Positions 8,047-19,210 of a stretch of 64,000 nucleotides of DNA are shown here, in pieces. Every line of letters starts with the position of its first letter. Positions within the stretch are counted from its first letter, which is position 1. The notes under the pieces were generated by a model. That model was not told where the DNA came from. It saw nothing but the letters and a program-made list of their open reading frames with translations, and searched no databases. The translations under genes and the position numbers were made by a program. The stretch covers positions 260,696,231 to 260,760,230 of the forward strand of contig CM060912.1 in NCBI GenBank assembly GCA_030737875.1, in the 5' to 3' direction. The DNA is from Allium sativum. Lineage: Eukaryota; Streptophyta; Magnoliopsida; Asparagales; Amaryllidaceae.

Positions 8047-10335
8047 GGACCTCATTTCTATTGTTTTATTCACCTAAAACAATAGAGGCAACGGGATGCT
8101 GCCCCAGCTCAAATTTAATTAGCCTATTCTTATGCAACAACGGCTTATACGTATTCAAGAATCTCTGCTACAACATCAACATTCTTTTCTCTGTCCTTTA
8201 GATCCAGTCTCTTTGAGTTTATGTTGCTTTTAGATATAAACATTTAATAAGTAATCCTGACATGTTTATAAGTTTGGATCTAAACCTATGCCTGTTAATA
8301 ACCTGAATCATAACTGAAAAGATCTGCCATTACTTGTACACCTGATCTACTGTTCAGTTCTCATATGCATATTCCTGATATGTCTATTTCTGTCATCATA
8401 TGCCTATTCTGTTATTATGCTTATTTCTGTCATCATATGCCTATTCTGTTATTATGCCTACTTCTAACATCATATGCCTATTCTGTTATTATGCCTATTT
8501 TTGTTCTCTTCTCTCCCTCTTTCCTTTATTATTTTTATAGCTTAGGCTACCTTCGAGCCTAGACCTATAGCTGAAATATGCGAACGCACAAAATTGGGAA
8601 TGGTTGGGAAAGATAAATTAGGGCATAAATTGTATCGTGAATCGGGACTGGGATTTAGGGGCATAACCTATGATGAACATGAATAATTGTTTAAGAATGA
8701 ATAAGCCTAATTTTACAGTAAATAGATACGGTAACCGCACTTAGACACGAGGTTAGATTACACTTGTGGTAGAAGTCTGCCTTGAACCGCCCGGCAAATC
8801 TAGCATCCACGAGTGGTTAATTTAATGTGAGGTGACTAGTGCGTAAATATACACGTAATTGTACCAAGACACGAGGTTAAGTCCAACTTGTGGTAGAAGT
8901 CTGTCCGGAACCTCCCGACATATCCACCTTTCACAAGCGGTCAACTTAATGTGAGAGGTCAGGTGCATTAATATACATGAACGGGGAATGATAATAACCT
9001 GTTAACCTGTAATACTTAACCTGTTTAAATCTGTGGGGGTTATATGAACCTATCAAATTGTGTAAGGGTTAAGTAAACTTGTTTGAATAATTGGGGGGGG
9101 GGGTAAGTAAATCTGTTAAATCTGTGGAGGGATATACGAACCCGACAAACTTAACTTGTTTTATATGTTGGGTTATGCGGGCTTGTTAATCTGTTAGGCA
9201 TAACCTGCCAAAATCCTAGTTGTGGGGATGCAGGCCTAGGGGGTGGCTTGTATCATCTGTTGTGTGGGACCCGTATCAGCCAGTAACCCATACTGGTATC
9301 CAAAGAGGGGCCCCAAACTAGGTAAGGGTCACGACACACTTACTGAGCTGATTATAAGAGGTTCATCTGGGTGGTGGTGTCTGATGGCGCATTCCAACGG
9401 AGTCATGTGCGTGCATGGATCCGCTTGCTCCGAAAAATAAGATGCTATAGCACCAGTCGGTATGGTAGTGCCAATCGGAAAAAAGGGGGTTGCCACTTTA
9501 GGAAGTGATGCATCCTATTGTGGGGCCAGCACAGGGTATCTACAGGATAGGGAGTCGATTAATTGGGGTAGTAATTAGGGTACATTTAGTCATGCTTGTT
9601 TACGTGCCCGTTATTATCGTTTGGGGTAACACCCGTTATTTCTGTTGGGCTGCCTGTTATTATCGTTGCGGGTAAAACAAAATCCTGTTTATCCCGTTTC
9701 TATTGGGATCATTTTATTTATGGTATACTAGTATTGGTGCAAAGAAAAGAACTTGAGAAGCATAATATGTTCTGTTCTGTTTGTCCTGCTTATCATGTTC
9801 GGTTTGTTTTACCTATCATGTGACACTGTTATCTCTTATCCATTTTATATGCCTGTCATGATGCTTTTACTTATTTATATGCTAAATGTGACTAGACTCG
9901 CCAAACTTTACGTCTAACCCATTTTGTTTCCTTTTCACTCTCTTCCTCCCCCCCAAAGGTTCTCAGGGTGGGAATACTCAGGCTTGATTAGGATTCTCCC
10001 TTTTGTTTCTGCTTGAAGTTGCTTAGATGTACCACTTTGATTTCCTGTCTACCTTGCTATGGCTATTTTTAAGGACTATGATTTTATATTACTATACTCT
10101 GATGATTTAAGTACAAGCCAGATATTTTAATTTGATGTAATGGGTTTTCTGTATTTCAGAATTATATTGTAACTAGATTATGGACCACGATGTTTTCTGT
10201 TTGAAAAATAAGGTTTAAATTTCACTGCTATTTTATATCTATCTTGTGATGTTTCTGTTTCTATTTACCTATAATGCTTCACGGAACTTAATGCATCCTG
10301 TTAAAGAGTGACGTTAACGGACGTGGGGTGTCACA

Positions 10336-11300
10336 ACGATCCTGACTTATAATTGTGTCAGTGGAGCGCTTCTCTGTCCGAACCACGTGTAGAGCGTGAA
10401 GGCATTGTTGATACTCGATGCCGGTGGGCACCTCAGGATTTCCTGTTATGTTAAAATAAAATCGAATATAAGACATCAACTCCACAAACTTTATGGTAAA
10501 GAGAGGAATACATGAAAGCTTGCTTCCTTCCAGCCATCTCCTTGCGTATCTAGGATGACAGCGCACGAAGAACCATTCATGTTTGTACAGTGACGGCTTT
10601 GGCCCCATTCGACAAAGAACTTAGTGTTGGGAGAAGCCTTGAGGAAATCCTGAGATGGCGATATATGGGCCCTTCTCTTTAGCTGAAAAAAGTACCGAAT
10701 TTCCTCCCCGGTAGGTTCCAAATGAAAATACTCCTGATAGAGAACGTATGTGCCCAAGAGCGAAGCATATGCATTAGGGTAAAGCTGCGATGGCGCAATA
10801 CAGAAGTAATACGACATGTCTCGAATGAAGTTGTTAGCCGGGGTAACGCACCCAGTGATGCAAACTTGTCTGTTCCAAGCGATAAAGCCCTCGGGTGGTG
10901 CGTGAGCCCTACCACCCTCTCCTGAAAGATGAACGTCATCCACGGGCGCCATTTTCCTAACTGCCATTGCGTCCATGTGCGACGACACTGAATCCTGTGG
11001 GTTCTCAAGAATAACTGCATCAGGCAACATATCCGGGGCCACCGAAGCAACCAGTGCATCCCCCTCAACTATTTCCACATGCTCTACCTCTTCAGGTACA
11101 ACCGGAGAATGTTGTCTTTCGGGTTGCTCTCCATGCTCAGACGCTTTGGGCAAACTGGTTGTTTGAGAAGGGATGGATCTTTCGGTAGTCTCAAGCTCGC
11201 TGCCCGTCGAGCTAGCATTGCTAGTGGAGTCACATGTATGCGATGACGACAAGAAAATCTCGGCTTCCGAAGTCTTTCCAGTCATGGATCTTGTATGCAT
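10336..11300 (-). pseudogene. Antisense ORF of element 2 (plant 'gypsy-type transposon' domain), truncated
   Basis: The ATG is at 11300 (MHTRSMTGKTSEAEIF). The N-terminal ~100 residues are Ser/Glu-rich. DMLPDAVILENP is shared with the other two antisense ORFs here. A domain segment follows (FCIAPSQLYPNAYASLLGTY), resembling the Pfam family called putative gypsy-type transposon (PF04195). At a GGGG run near 10601-10604 one base appears lost: the conserved frame shifts and continues as GPKPSLYKHEWFFVRCHPRY. A probable short intron of about 50 bp ends at an AACATAACAG acceptor (near 10446). The gene is then cut at 10335 by the chromovirus. Its function is unknown. Confidence 0.6.
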
Positions 11301-11639
11301 CGCTAGCTATACTTTAATACACTGGCGTTAGACATCGCAGTTGAATAACCTGTACCCTTCATGTTGGTGTAAACTAACACGTGCGTGCAATGTTATGCAA
11401 AATCAAGACATAATAAAGAGATTTAAACAGTTAAACAATTTGGTCACAGTCCAAGTATATCCTCTAATCCTATGTGTAAGTTCAAGCTGTAGATCGCACG
11501 GTCGTCAACACATGCATTGGTTCGGTCACGTAAACGACACAGAAGAAATACAGGCCTAGAAGCGAACAATCGGATAGCCAAAACACTAGACAAGGGATAC
11601 AACGAAGCAAGGAGGCGTACGCAAAGCACTCGATCCAAG

Positions 11640-11910
11640 CACGGAATTCGTACTCCCCTCTCGGATACAAAACTTTGAACCACACTAGGGTTCAAAGTTT
11701 TCGTACCTCCAGGGGTACGAAATTACGTACCCCTTCCCGGGTTCGAAATTTCATACCCCGGGGTTACGAGATTTTGTAGCCCTTCCCGGGTTCTAAGCTT
11801 CGTAACCTAGGGGTGAGAAACTTCGTACCCTTCGGGGTTCGAAGTTTTGTACTCACGAGAGGTACGAAACCCCGAACCGGAAAGGGGTACGAGATCCCCT
11901 AGCACGAAGT
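11640..11910. repeat. Palindromic tandem array, GGGTACGAA/TTCGTACCC type (first block)
   Basis: Imperfect units combine GGGTACGAAA-like half-sites with complements such as TTCGTACCCC, plus some GGGTTCGAA variants. It is positionally equivalent to 690-1140 of element 1, but the core is mostly GTAC rather than TTCGAA. Confidence 0.8.
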
Positions 11911-12235
11911 GCTATGCTCCTCACCTCCGAACTCCTCTCCTTCACCACTACAGCGCTCGACTCCACCATTCTTTTCTTCTTCTTCCTCCCTTCTAAAATC
12001 CTGTGCATCTTCCGCCCTCTAACTCCATGGCCATGACCGTGAGAAACTCAAGTGGAATCTCGACGTCTCCCCCAAGGCGCCATGATCGAAGCTCGAGAGA
12101 GGAAGGCCTACGCTACCAAAGCCTTCGAGTCCTACCTTTTCGAAATTTTTCTAAGCACAAAAGGTCGAAGCTCACAACAATGACGGATGGGTTCGAAAGC
12201 AAGAAAAAGAAGAAGGAAAAGAAATGAGGGAGGCC

Positions 12236-12243
12236 TATTTATA
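12236..12243 (-). promoter_or_regulatory. Antisense TATA box for the element 2 antisense ORF
   Basis: TATAAATA on the minus strand, in the context TTATAAATAGGCC, lies about 940 bp upstream of the antisense ATG at 11300. It is preceded on that strand by the second palindromic block. This suggests a dedicated promoter for the antisense gene, with a long leader or an unrecognised leader intron. Confidence 0.45.
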
Positions 12244-12254
12244 ACAAAAGGGAA

Positions 12255-12450
12255 TGTCCCTTCGTATTCCAAATCCGCCTCTTCGTACCTCAGTGGGTTA
12301 TGAAAATTCGTACCTTATTGGGGTACCAAAATTCGTACCCAGCGGGGATACGATAATTCGTACCCCTAGGGTACGAAATTTTGTACCCACTAGGGTACGA
12401 AATGTGGGTATGAAATTTCGTACCCAAACCAGGGTACGAAGAAAAAAATG
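12255..12450. repeat. Palindromic tandem array, GTACGAAATTCGTAC type (second block)
   Basis: About eight units like GGGTACGAAATTTCGTACCC in a nearly continuous dyad string. It lies just upstream, on the minus strand, of the antisense TATA box at 12236-12243. Confidence 0.8.
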
Positions 12451-12732
12451 TATATGTTATATATATTTATGATGATGATATATACACGTGTACACCCGCA
12501 ATACACGTTTATACGAATAGTAATGAGCGCGCAAGCACAATGCAGTGCAAGTACTTAGCGTCGTAGACACATCGTTGCACTAACCATGACTCGTTTATAG
12601 CTCCATAGTAAACGAGCTCGAAAACTAACGTCTATTTTCTTAAGTTTAAAGGAAAAGTCGACGACTACTCAACTACTTCAACCAACGTAAAGCACATAAT
12701 GTCAAGACATGACATACTTTTGGGGGGGCGAA

Positions 12733-13529
12733 TGTTAACCTGTCTTTTGGTCAGGTTCCCAAAAGTACGCAAGGCACGCTCGACTCAATGTATCGCATAA
12801 AGCCAAAGTCGAGAGTGTCGCCAAGCAGTAAAGGAAATGAGTCGAGAAGGGATCATGCCAACATAAACCTCGCCGCTCCTCCAAAACATTGCCAAACCAA
12901 CATCTCGAACCCTTGAAAGCCACAAGTCCTAGCGTCGAATCCCCATGCTCACTTTCATATATTCTTCATACCCCTAGAGGTACGAAATTCGTACCCCAGG
13001 TAGGGGTACGAGTTTTGGATACGCGCACTATGGGGTCTGAGATTCTGGTGGTCGGCTACAAGGGATAAGAAATTCCTGGTGTAGTCCCCTACTTCTACCT
13101 ACTCCTACGTACTCCCACCTAATCACTCCACTATAAATACCCCTTGACCTTACACTTCAAAGGGGTTGGAATTTGGTTATTAGACATCTCTTGAGAGCTC
13201 CAAGTAGCCTATTTAATGGCATCTTGACTTTGAGGAAGAAGAAGGACAAATGTGTCTTTTTCCAAATATATTAATATATGATAATTATGACATCATATAA
13301 CTTAGAGATGTATGTAAAGGGATGTCATGATATGTTATCCACCTTGTAACTCTTCATCATAAATAATATTCCAAGGACTCTTCCAAAGTGGACGTAGGTC
13401 TCTAGCGAGGCCGAACCACTATAAATCTTTTGTGTTATTTATTGCTTTCCGCACTTACTTTTCCACGCGAAACTATAATTCTTAAGTAATAAGAATCTTA
13501 GGTGTTTACGACATATTTTGCCGTCAACA
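12733..13529 (+). repeat. 3' LTR of element 2
   Basis: Starts TGTTAACC and ends GCCGTCAACA (797 bp). It is related to the LTR at 1252-1982 in both termini, the TATA context and the 3' motif at 13385-13426. It contains its own copy of the palindromic motif (about 12967-13015, GGTACGAAATTCGTACCCC), so the array module exists both inside and outside the LTR. Confidence 0.8.
13132..13139 (+). promoter_or_regulatory. TATA box of element 2 LTR
   Basis: TATAAATA after an ACTCCTACGTACTCCCACC segment, equivalent to the TATA box of element 1. Confidence 0.6.
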
Positions 13530-13533
13530 TTAC

Positions 13534-14193
13534 TATTGATGGGCCTTTCGGGTAGCCCATCAAGGCGTAATGATGCAGCAGAACCACACCTGAGATGTTC
13601 AATTTGGGGCGAGCAGTGAGGCCCGACATCAAAGCTCTCTTCCCTTATCAGATGCAGCCAGGGAGAAGTTCGATATGATCAAGTATTTTTAGTCACGTCA
13701 CATTCGGTTGAGGTCCGGAAAACTGTCCTGAAGACTAGCTCGCCCCAGATTTTTTCTTTCAAGCTATCCAAGTTAGAAGGATCCAGTGTCGATTCACGCA
13801 AATAATTCGCAGAGAATACCAATTCTTTTGAAGATACCAGTTCATTCAAAACTACTATTCTTTTGGATCTCACAGCACGTGTCCAAGACGGCCAAATATT
13901 GTATCATCTATAAATACCTCTTTTCAGTTCTGAGAAGGGATCTTTTTGAGAGGAGAATTACGGAAACTGTAACTGTCTGTAGTCTTAATTCTCTCATTCC
14001 ACCATTGTAATCATTCTGTCTAATAACAGAGATAATATATAAAATCTTATAAAGTGGACGCAGGCTCGTTAAGGCCGAACCACTATAAATCTGTGTGTGA
14101 ATTCTCTTGTTTTATGTTTTTATAATTGTTAATCTTCATTTAATCTCCACACAACTCTCACTTTGGGTGTTGTACCAATTTTTGGTGTCAACA
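13534..14193 (+). repeat. 5' LTR of the Grande-like element
   Basis: 660 bp ending GGTGTCAACA. The first bases read TATTGATGGG where the 3' LTR has TGTTGATGGG, so the terminal TG has mutated. It contains a TATA box (13909-13916) and the conserved U5 block at 14051-14090. The next segment (TTTTGGTACTTTCAC) keeps only the first five bases of an initiator-Met primer site, so the primer tRNA is uncertain. Confidence 0.88.
13909..13916 (+). promoter_or_regulatory. TATA box of the Grande-like LTR
   Basis: TATAAATA in ATCATCTATAAATACCTC; the same sequence is at 44962-44969 in the 3' LTR. Confidence 0.65.
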
Positions 14194-14308
14194 TTTTGGT
14201 ACTTTCACTGCGAATTCAAATTCTCAGCCTAGTCCAGATTTTTGCACTACTTTCGGATCACCAAGTCAGAGACGAAAATCTCATCTCCATCTCTGCATTG
14301 TTAAAACT

Positions 14309-14615
14309 ATGGCTGGAAAATCAGCATGCAATATTGGACAGAAACTACAAGCTGGAATCTCTGTGGAAGCGGCCGGCGGATCTGCCGCACTTCAAACTGC
14401 TCGGAATCAACCTGCCTCGCTCCCCATGGTAGATCCAACTCCATCCTCAACCTTCGCCACTCGGGACGAGTTTATGGCTGTGCTGAATCAACTTCAGGAG
14501 ACAACGGAGGCTCTAAAGGCCCATGCTCGGAAGAATGCCGCTATACGGCAAGATATGACTCGCATAACGAGACAATGGAAAGAGCTTAGGAACCAAACCC
14601 ATGAAGTAAAGGAAC
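14309..14615 (+). pseudogene. Grande-like gag, N-terminal fragment
   Basis: The ATG at 14309 begins MAGKSACNIGQ, about 115 bp after the LTR. The frame is open for 102 residues, predicted helical and charged near its end (QLQETTEALKAHARK). It is interrupted at 14615 by the non-autonomous element; GGAAC (14611-14615) is repeated at 27813, where gag resumes. An N-terminal gag domain of Tat elements is the most likely identity, by position. Confidence 0.65.
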
Positions 14616-15737
14616 TGTAATGGCGCGTTTTGTTAGCTGTCGAATAATTAATTTATTTAATTATTAAATATCGATTGGGCGATATCGATGACTTGAATTA
14701 AATAATATTGAATATTTAATTAAAGTGTATAATATAATAATATATTATAATGTCGAAATAATCGGAAATCACCGAATTCACAATACTGTGTGAATTGGAT
14801 CAGTTAAAATATTTAATTCAGTTTAGAATTAACTTTGAATAACGAATCGATTTAATAATCGACGTTAAAACGTATTAATTATAATTTAATTATAATCGAG
14901 CCCGTAACGGCGCTGCAATTCGCTATTTGGCGATTTAGACTTCAAGTGGATGTACAGGGTTCGTTTTAAATCGGATTGCTGTGAAATAAGAAACATATGG
15001 AGCTGGTGGAGTATATCTTTCTAATGGAAGAGAGAGATCGGGATTTCATCGTGTGGATTTTGAGTTATGTCCAAATCAAATTTCAGAAAAGTCACTGTGG
15101 AATTCCTCTATAATTTGCGATGCTTTATATACGTTATAAATCGATTTTTCGATACGAACTGAATATCGGGATAATCTGGAGTCTAGAAATCAAGTCATAA
15201 AATCTGAGGTGATATTCTGGAGCCGGACGACATTGTATATGGATATATACGATAATATTAATTTATTAATATTTAATTTAATAATATTTAAATATATTTA
15301 TATATTTAAATGGGTCATCCAGAGCTTTAAAAATACGCAGTTTGAGCAGACGAAGTCAGAATTCGACGAAACTAATTTTGTTGGATCCGGAATGTCGAAT
15401 ACTTATTAGAGTACCAGTTTGGTGATTTTTGGATATCATATATGGCCATACGTGATTTTTGACTGAGAAACAAACGAGAAATCGACCTTTAAAAATATGC
15501 AGTTTGAACATACGGAGTCGGAATTCGACGAAACCAGTTTCGTTGGGACCGTAATGTCGAACTCTGGCTACATGTCCAGTTTGGTGATTTTTTGGTATCG
15601 TATGTAACCACTGTGATTTTTAGAAGGAGGATGCGACGAGAAAATCATTTAAATAAAATGTAAAATTAATTTAAAATATCCTCCCCATTTTTCTTTGGAT
15701 CCACAACAGGCCACACGACCTTCCTTCTCTACCACAA

Positions 15738-16297
15738 ATGCTACCAACCCAAAAGACTCAAGTATATAAACCATTCAACGATACACAGCAAGATTGGGCA
15801 CCAAAAGAAAAATCAAAACAAACCAAAAATCAAATATATAAATTCATATGTACATATATTTGGGATGCTGGAACCCTGCTCTTCATTTTGGGATGTATTT
15901 TGGGGCATTCGAATCGTTGTTCCGTCGAGGGCTGGTGTAAACCGTGGACTAGGGTTCCACTTTCACTTCGATTGAGGCATCGATGAGTAGTTTAAGGTTT
16001 GGATTTGGGTTCAGCATCAAGAATCGCACTTTGGGTATTGATTTGGATGGATTCGGTGGTCATTGGTTATCGGAGGTCACTGTAGCTGAGCTCGACGACG
16101 CGAGCTACTCTCGGGTGCGAGTCAATAAAGAAGGGGTCGATTGGGTAGGGGATAAGGCGCTGAGTATTGTGGTGGAGGTGGCGCCGGATATTTGTGGACG
16201 AGCGGGCGGAGGAGGATGGTCAAAGTTGCGGTCAAAAGGAAAGGGGAGGAGCGAATTTTGCCTGGTGTTAATTGAAGAAGAAAGGGTGCGGGTTTAA
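15738..16297 (+). other. Two short overlapping ORFs in the giant LTR, doubtful coding
   Basis: ORF a (15738-15986, 82 aa) and ORF b (15983-16297, 104 aa, MSSLRFGFGFSIKNRTLG) overlap by four bases (ATGA). ORF a encloses the TATA box. Both frames stay open in the second LTR (23011-23259 and 23256-23570), but the LTRs are so alike that this means little. The equivalent part of the inverted solo LTR (about 36330-36960) has no matching frame. I recognise no domain and think they are probably not genes. Confidence 0.25.
15763..15770 (+). promoter_or_regulatory. Candidate TATA box of the giant LTR
   Basis: TATATAAA in CAAGTATATAAACCATTC, the best core promoter in the LTR; repeated at 23036-23043. 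Other AT-rich strings make this assignment uncertain. Confidence 0.4.
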
Positions 16298-17069
16298 ACG
16301 GAGAGCGGGTGGGCTTTCTTTTGGGTTGATGGGCCAAAGGAGATGGTGAGGCCCGATGGTTTTAGGATAAGTTTTTATTTAAAATTCAAATTAAATTGTA
16401 TCAACTTTAATAAGGTATAACTTGGTCATACGAGGTCAGAATCGAGAACCGTAAGTTGCGTTGGGATCGTTTGGACGAGCACTCCACAATGGAACTGACC
16501 GCGAGTCAATTGGAGTCCGTCACAATTTATAGCAAAAAAAATTGTCCAGATGAATAAAGCGATGGTTATCGTCATTGACGATGATCGTCCAATGTGAGTA
16601 AAACTCACCAACTCTGAATAGTTCTATTTTTACATCGTGTTCTTAGAACTGCTAAGTATCTGTTGTTTGACTGTGTGTTGACCGTTTGATTTAACTGCTA
16701 GTCAGTTAGTAGAAATTATATATATATATCTGTATATATATATATAAACTGTTAAATATTTATATGTTGATTCTGCTTAACAGAATATTATACTGGTGTT
16801 GTCTAACATCTGTGGTGCAGGGAAACAGGTCGGAGGAATCCAACTGGATTCCTCAACAGTTATTTTACTGTGATTTATATGTTGTTATGGAAAATGTGAT
16901 GTATATAATCTGTTGTGATTATGTGTGTTTGGACGATATTTATCGTTGTCATATGGTGTGTCAAATACCATAAGAAATACCAAAATGTAGAACAAGAGAT
17001 TTCCAAAGTATATTTTGAAACCATTTATTTATATAAAATCGATAGATTTTATATATATATAAAGAAAAG

Positions 17070-17215
17070 GGATTTGAAATCAAATATAAAGGAGATATAT
17101 TTGAAATCAAATATAAAGGAAATATATTTGAAAACCAAATATAAAGGAAATATATTTGAAAGCAAATATATAGGAAATATATTTAAAAGCAAATGTAAAA
17201 GGAATTATTTATTCA
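17070..17215. repeat. 27-bp minisatellite in the giant LTR
   Basis: About five units of roughly TTTGAAATCAAATATAAAGG plus GAGATATA, themselves partly self-complementary (TTTGAAATCAAA). The equivalent block is at about 24370-24500 in the second LTR. Confidence 0.8.
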
Positions 17216-17440
17216 GGGAATAAATAAAGGATTAAAAGAAATTATTTATGTAGGGAATAAATAAAGGATTAAAAGGAATTATTTATTTAGGAAATAAATA
17301 AAGAGTTAAAAGTATTTATTTAGGGAATAAATAAAAGTATAAAGGAATATTTATCTGATAGAATAAATAGAATAAAGGAATATTTATTTGATAAAATAAA
17401 TAGAATCAAGGAATATTTATTTGATAAATAGATAGAATTA
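17196..17440. repeat. ~37-bp tandem repeat with ATTTATT/AATAAAT dyads
   Basis: Units such as GGAATTATTTATTTAGGGAA followed by TAAATAAAGGATTAAAA. Each unit pairs ATTTATT with AATAAAT around a short loop. The equivalent block is at about 24497-24745. Confidence 0.75.
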
Positions 17441-17483
17441 AACTAAAGGAGAAATTTATTTGTTAAATGAATAGGAGTTAATC

Positions 17484-17780
17484 CAAGTAATTGGTTAGGT
17501 TAACCAAAGCAAGTTAGTCGAGTTAAACAAAGAAATTGGTTAGGTTAACCAAAGCAAGTTAGTCGAGTTAATCCAAAGAAATTGGTTAGGTTAACCAAAG
17601 CAAGTTAGGCGAGTTAAACAAAGAAATTGGTTAGGTTAACCAAAGCGAGTTAGTCGAGTAAATCAAAGTAATTGGTTAAGTTAACCAAAGTGAATTAGTT
17701 AAGTTAAACTAAGTAGATTAGTTAAGTTAATCAAAATGAATTGGTTAAGTTAACCAAAGTAAATTGGTCGAGTTAATCAA
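17484..17780. repeat. ~45-bp tandem repeat with GGTTAACC palindromes
   Basis: Six or so units containing ATTGGTTAGGTTAACCAAAG and AAGTTAGTCGAGTTAA, with GGTTAACC as core palindrome. The equivalent block is at about 24785-25090. Confidence 0.8.
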
Positions 17781-17999
17781 AGTGATTAGTTCAGCTAATC
17801 AAAGATAAGTAAAGTCAAGTGAGGTTAATCGATTGAGTCAGTCAAGCCGAGTAAATTATGTTAGGTTAAACCATTTGAGTTAACCAGTTAGGTTAAACCA
17901 TTAGGGTTAACCAGTTAGAAATTACCAATTAGAGTTAACCAGTTAAGGTTTACCAGTTAAAGATAAACAGAGAAAATTGACCAGTTAGAGTGGATCAGT

Positions 18000-18700
18000 T
18001 AGAGTTATCGAATATCACTTATTCGAAGTAGAGTTATCGAATATAGTGTATTCGAGAGAAGAGTAAGCGAATATAGTTTATTCGAGTGGAGAAATCAAAT
18101 GTTATTTATTTGAGAAGAGTTATCGAATATTAATTATCCAAAGAGGAGTTATCGAATATTGGTTATTCGAAGAGTTAATCCAATAGAGTTAGTCGAATGA
18201 GTTAATCGAATATAGTTTATTCAAATAGTGTTGGAGGAGTAAATCGAATATAGTTTATTCGAACAGCATTGGAAGAGTTAATCCGAAGGAGTTAGGCGAA
18301 GAGTTAATCCTAGGGAGTTAGTCGAAGTTAGTTAATCCGAGTGAGTAAATCCAAAGGAGTTATTCGAAGTTAGTAAATCCGAAGGAGTTATTCGAAGTTA
18401 GTAAATCCGAAAGAGTTATTCGAAGTTAGTTAATCCAAAGGAGTTATTCGAAGTTAGTTAATCCAAAGGAGATTAGTCGAAGAGTTAATCCAAAGGAGTT
18501 AGTCGAAGAGTTAATCCAAAGGAGTTAGTCGAAGAGTTAATCCAAAAGAGTTAATCGAATATAGTTATTCGAATAGAGCTCGAGGAGTTAATCGGATATA
18601 GTTTATTCGAATAGTGTTAGAGGAGTTATCGAATATAGTTTATTCGACAGGAGTTAAGTGAATAAGGTTAATCAAATAGAGTTAGGTCAATAGAGTTGAT
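18000..18700. repeat. TCGAATA...TATTCGA dyad repeat field
   Basis: Many short units of the form GTTATCGAATATAGTTTATTCGA, then 28-bp units like GGAGTTATTCGAAGTTAGTA, then AATCCAAAGGAGTTAGTCGA units. The equivalent field is at 25315-26020. The inverted solo LTR has a diverged version at about 33940-34750 (for example TTCGAATAAACTATATTCGA). Confidence 0.8.
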
Positions 18701-19210
18701 CCAATAGGGTCAGTCCAATTGAGTTAAATTGAAAGGAGTTAAACGAGTATAGTTACTCGAAAGGATGGTTAAGTGAATGTAGAAATTCAAGGAAATGGAA
18801 ATGTTTTCCAGTGTTAATAAATATATTTTCTAAATCTAGAAAATAGCAAATGTTGAATATAGGGAAACAGGAGATAAGTGAGTTAAAGAGATTAATGTTA
18901 AATGATGTTTGTTCGATATAATTTCCATCTGGAAATAATATCGTTGGTTGCACACTTGTTTTTCTTTGATAGTTAACTCACAGACTATCGAAGTTTTGAC
19001 CATTTTAACGTTGTTAAATGGAGAGACCGGTTGGATTATTATCCAAAGAACCACTCTGTATTGGCATACGCATTTCGAATCATATATGCCAAGGATAATT
19101 GAAGACAGAGTAAAGTGCAAGGGCTGTTGTATAAGTCTTAGATAACAGTGACTAAGATGGAAATACTGAATAGTACCTTCGGTTTGTCCAGTCCCAGGAC
19201 AACGTATATG

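Larger units (their letters stand above)
1983..10335 (+). mobile_element. Tekay/Del-like chromovirus (Ty3/gypsy), decayed
   Basis: Components in order: partial 5' LTR (1983-2826), tRNA-iMet primer site, gag, protease, RT, RNase H, integrase, C-terminal chromodomain, and a complete 3' LTR of 2738 bp (7598-10335). The LTR starts TGTAACACCCCGTAATT, typical of Tekay/Del chromoviruses. Every domain has stops or frameshifts and the integrase core has an internal deletion, so the copy is dead. Its 5' LTR is interrupted by element 1, and it is itself inserted in the antisense ORF of element 2. The expected target duplication is ACGAT (10336-10340), with its partner outside the window. Confidence 0.85.
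7598..10335 (+). repeat. 3' LTR of the chromovirus
   Basis: Starts TGTAACACCCC and ends GGGGTGTCACA (2738 bp). Its final 825 bp match the partial 5' LTR at 1983-2826. Inside are a TATA box (8039-8046), a GGGTCGACCC-type palindrome cluster (7870-7975), four CATATGCCTATTCTG-type short repeats (about 8390-8500), two ~120-bp imperfect repeats containing ACACGAGGTTA (about 8740-8960), and a G9 run near 9094. The small ORFs here, such as 9243-9440, look like chance frames. Confidence 0.85.
11301..12732. other. Non-coding leader between antisense ORF and 3' LTR of element 2
   Basis: This 1.4-kb stretch is the probable 5' leader and promoter of the antisense ORF, with two palindromic arrays (separate entries) and a minus-strand TATA box. 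The plus-strand ORF at 12003-12227 is very Lys/Ser/Arg-rich and overlaps this leader; I do not consider it a gene. The polypurine tract TTTTGGGGGGG (12718-12728) precedes the LTR. Confidence 0.5.
10336..13529 (+). mobile_element. Tat-like Ty3/gypsy element 2, 3' portion
   Basis: Order: antisense ORF (to 11300), leader with palindromic arrays, polypurine tract, 3' LTR (12733-13529). It has the same layout as element 1. Its left part is cut at 10335 by the chromovirus insertion and must lie beyond the left window edge. The Grande-like element inserted exactly at the right end of its LTR, so its right flank resumes at 45248. Confidence 0.75.

Noticed and set aside
12003..12227. 74-codon plus-strand ORF
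   Set aside because: Lys/Ser/Arg-rich with a poly-Lys end, inside the leader of the antisense gene; no similarity recognised.
13538..13900. ORF at 13679-13873 and its copy at 44530-44901
   Set aside because: Both lie in the two Grande-like LTRs; similarity reflects LTR identity, not coding constraint.
16915..17223. 102-codon Lys/Tyr/Ile-rich ORF in the giant LTR
   Set aside because: Low-complexity translation of the 27-bp minisatellite; its copy in the other LTR differs by microsatellite length.
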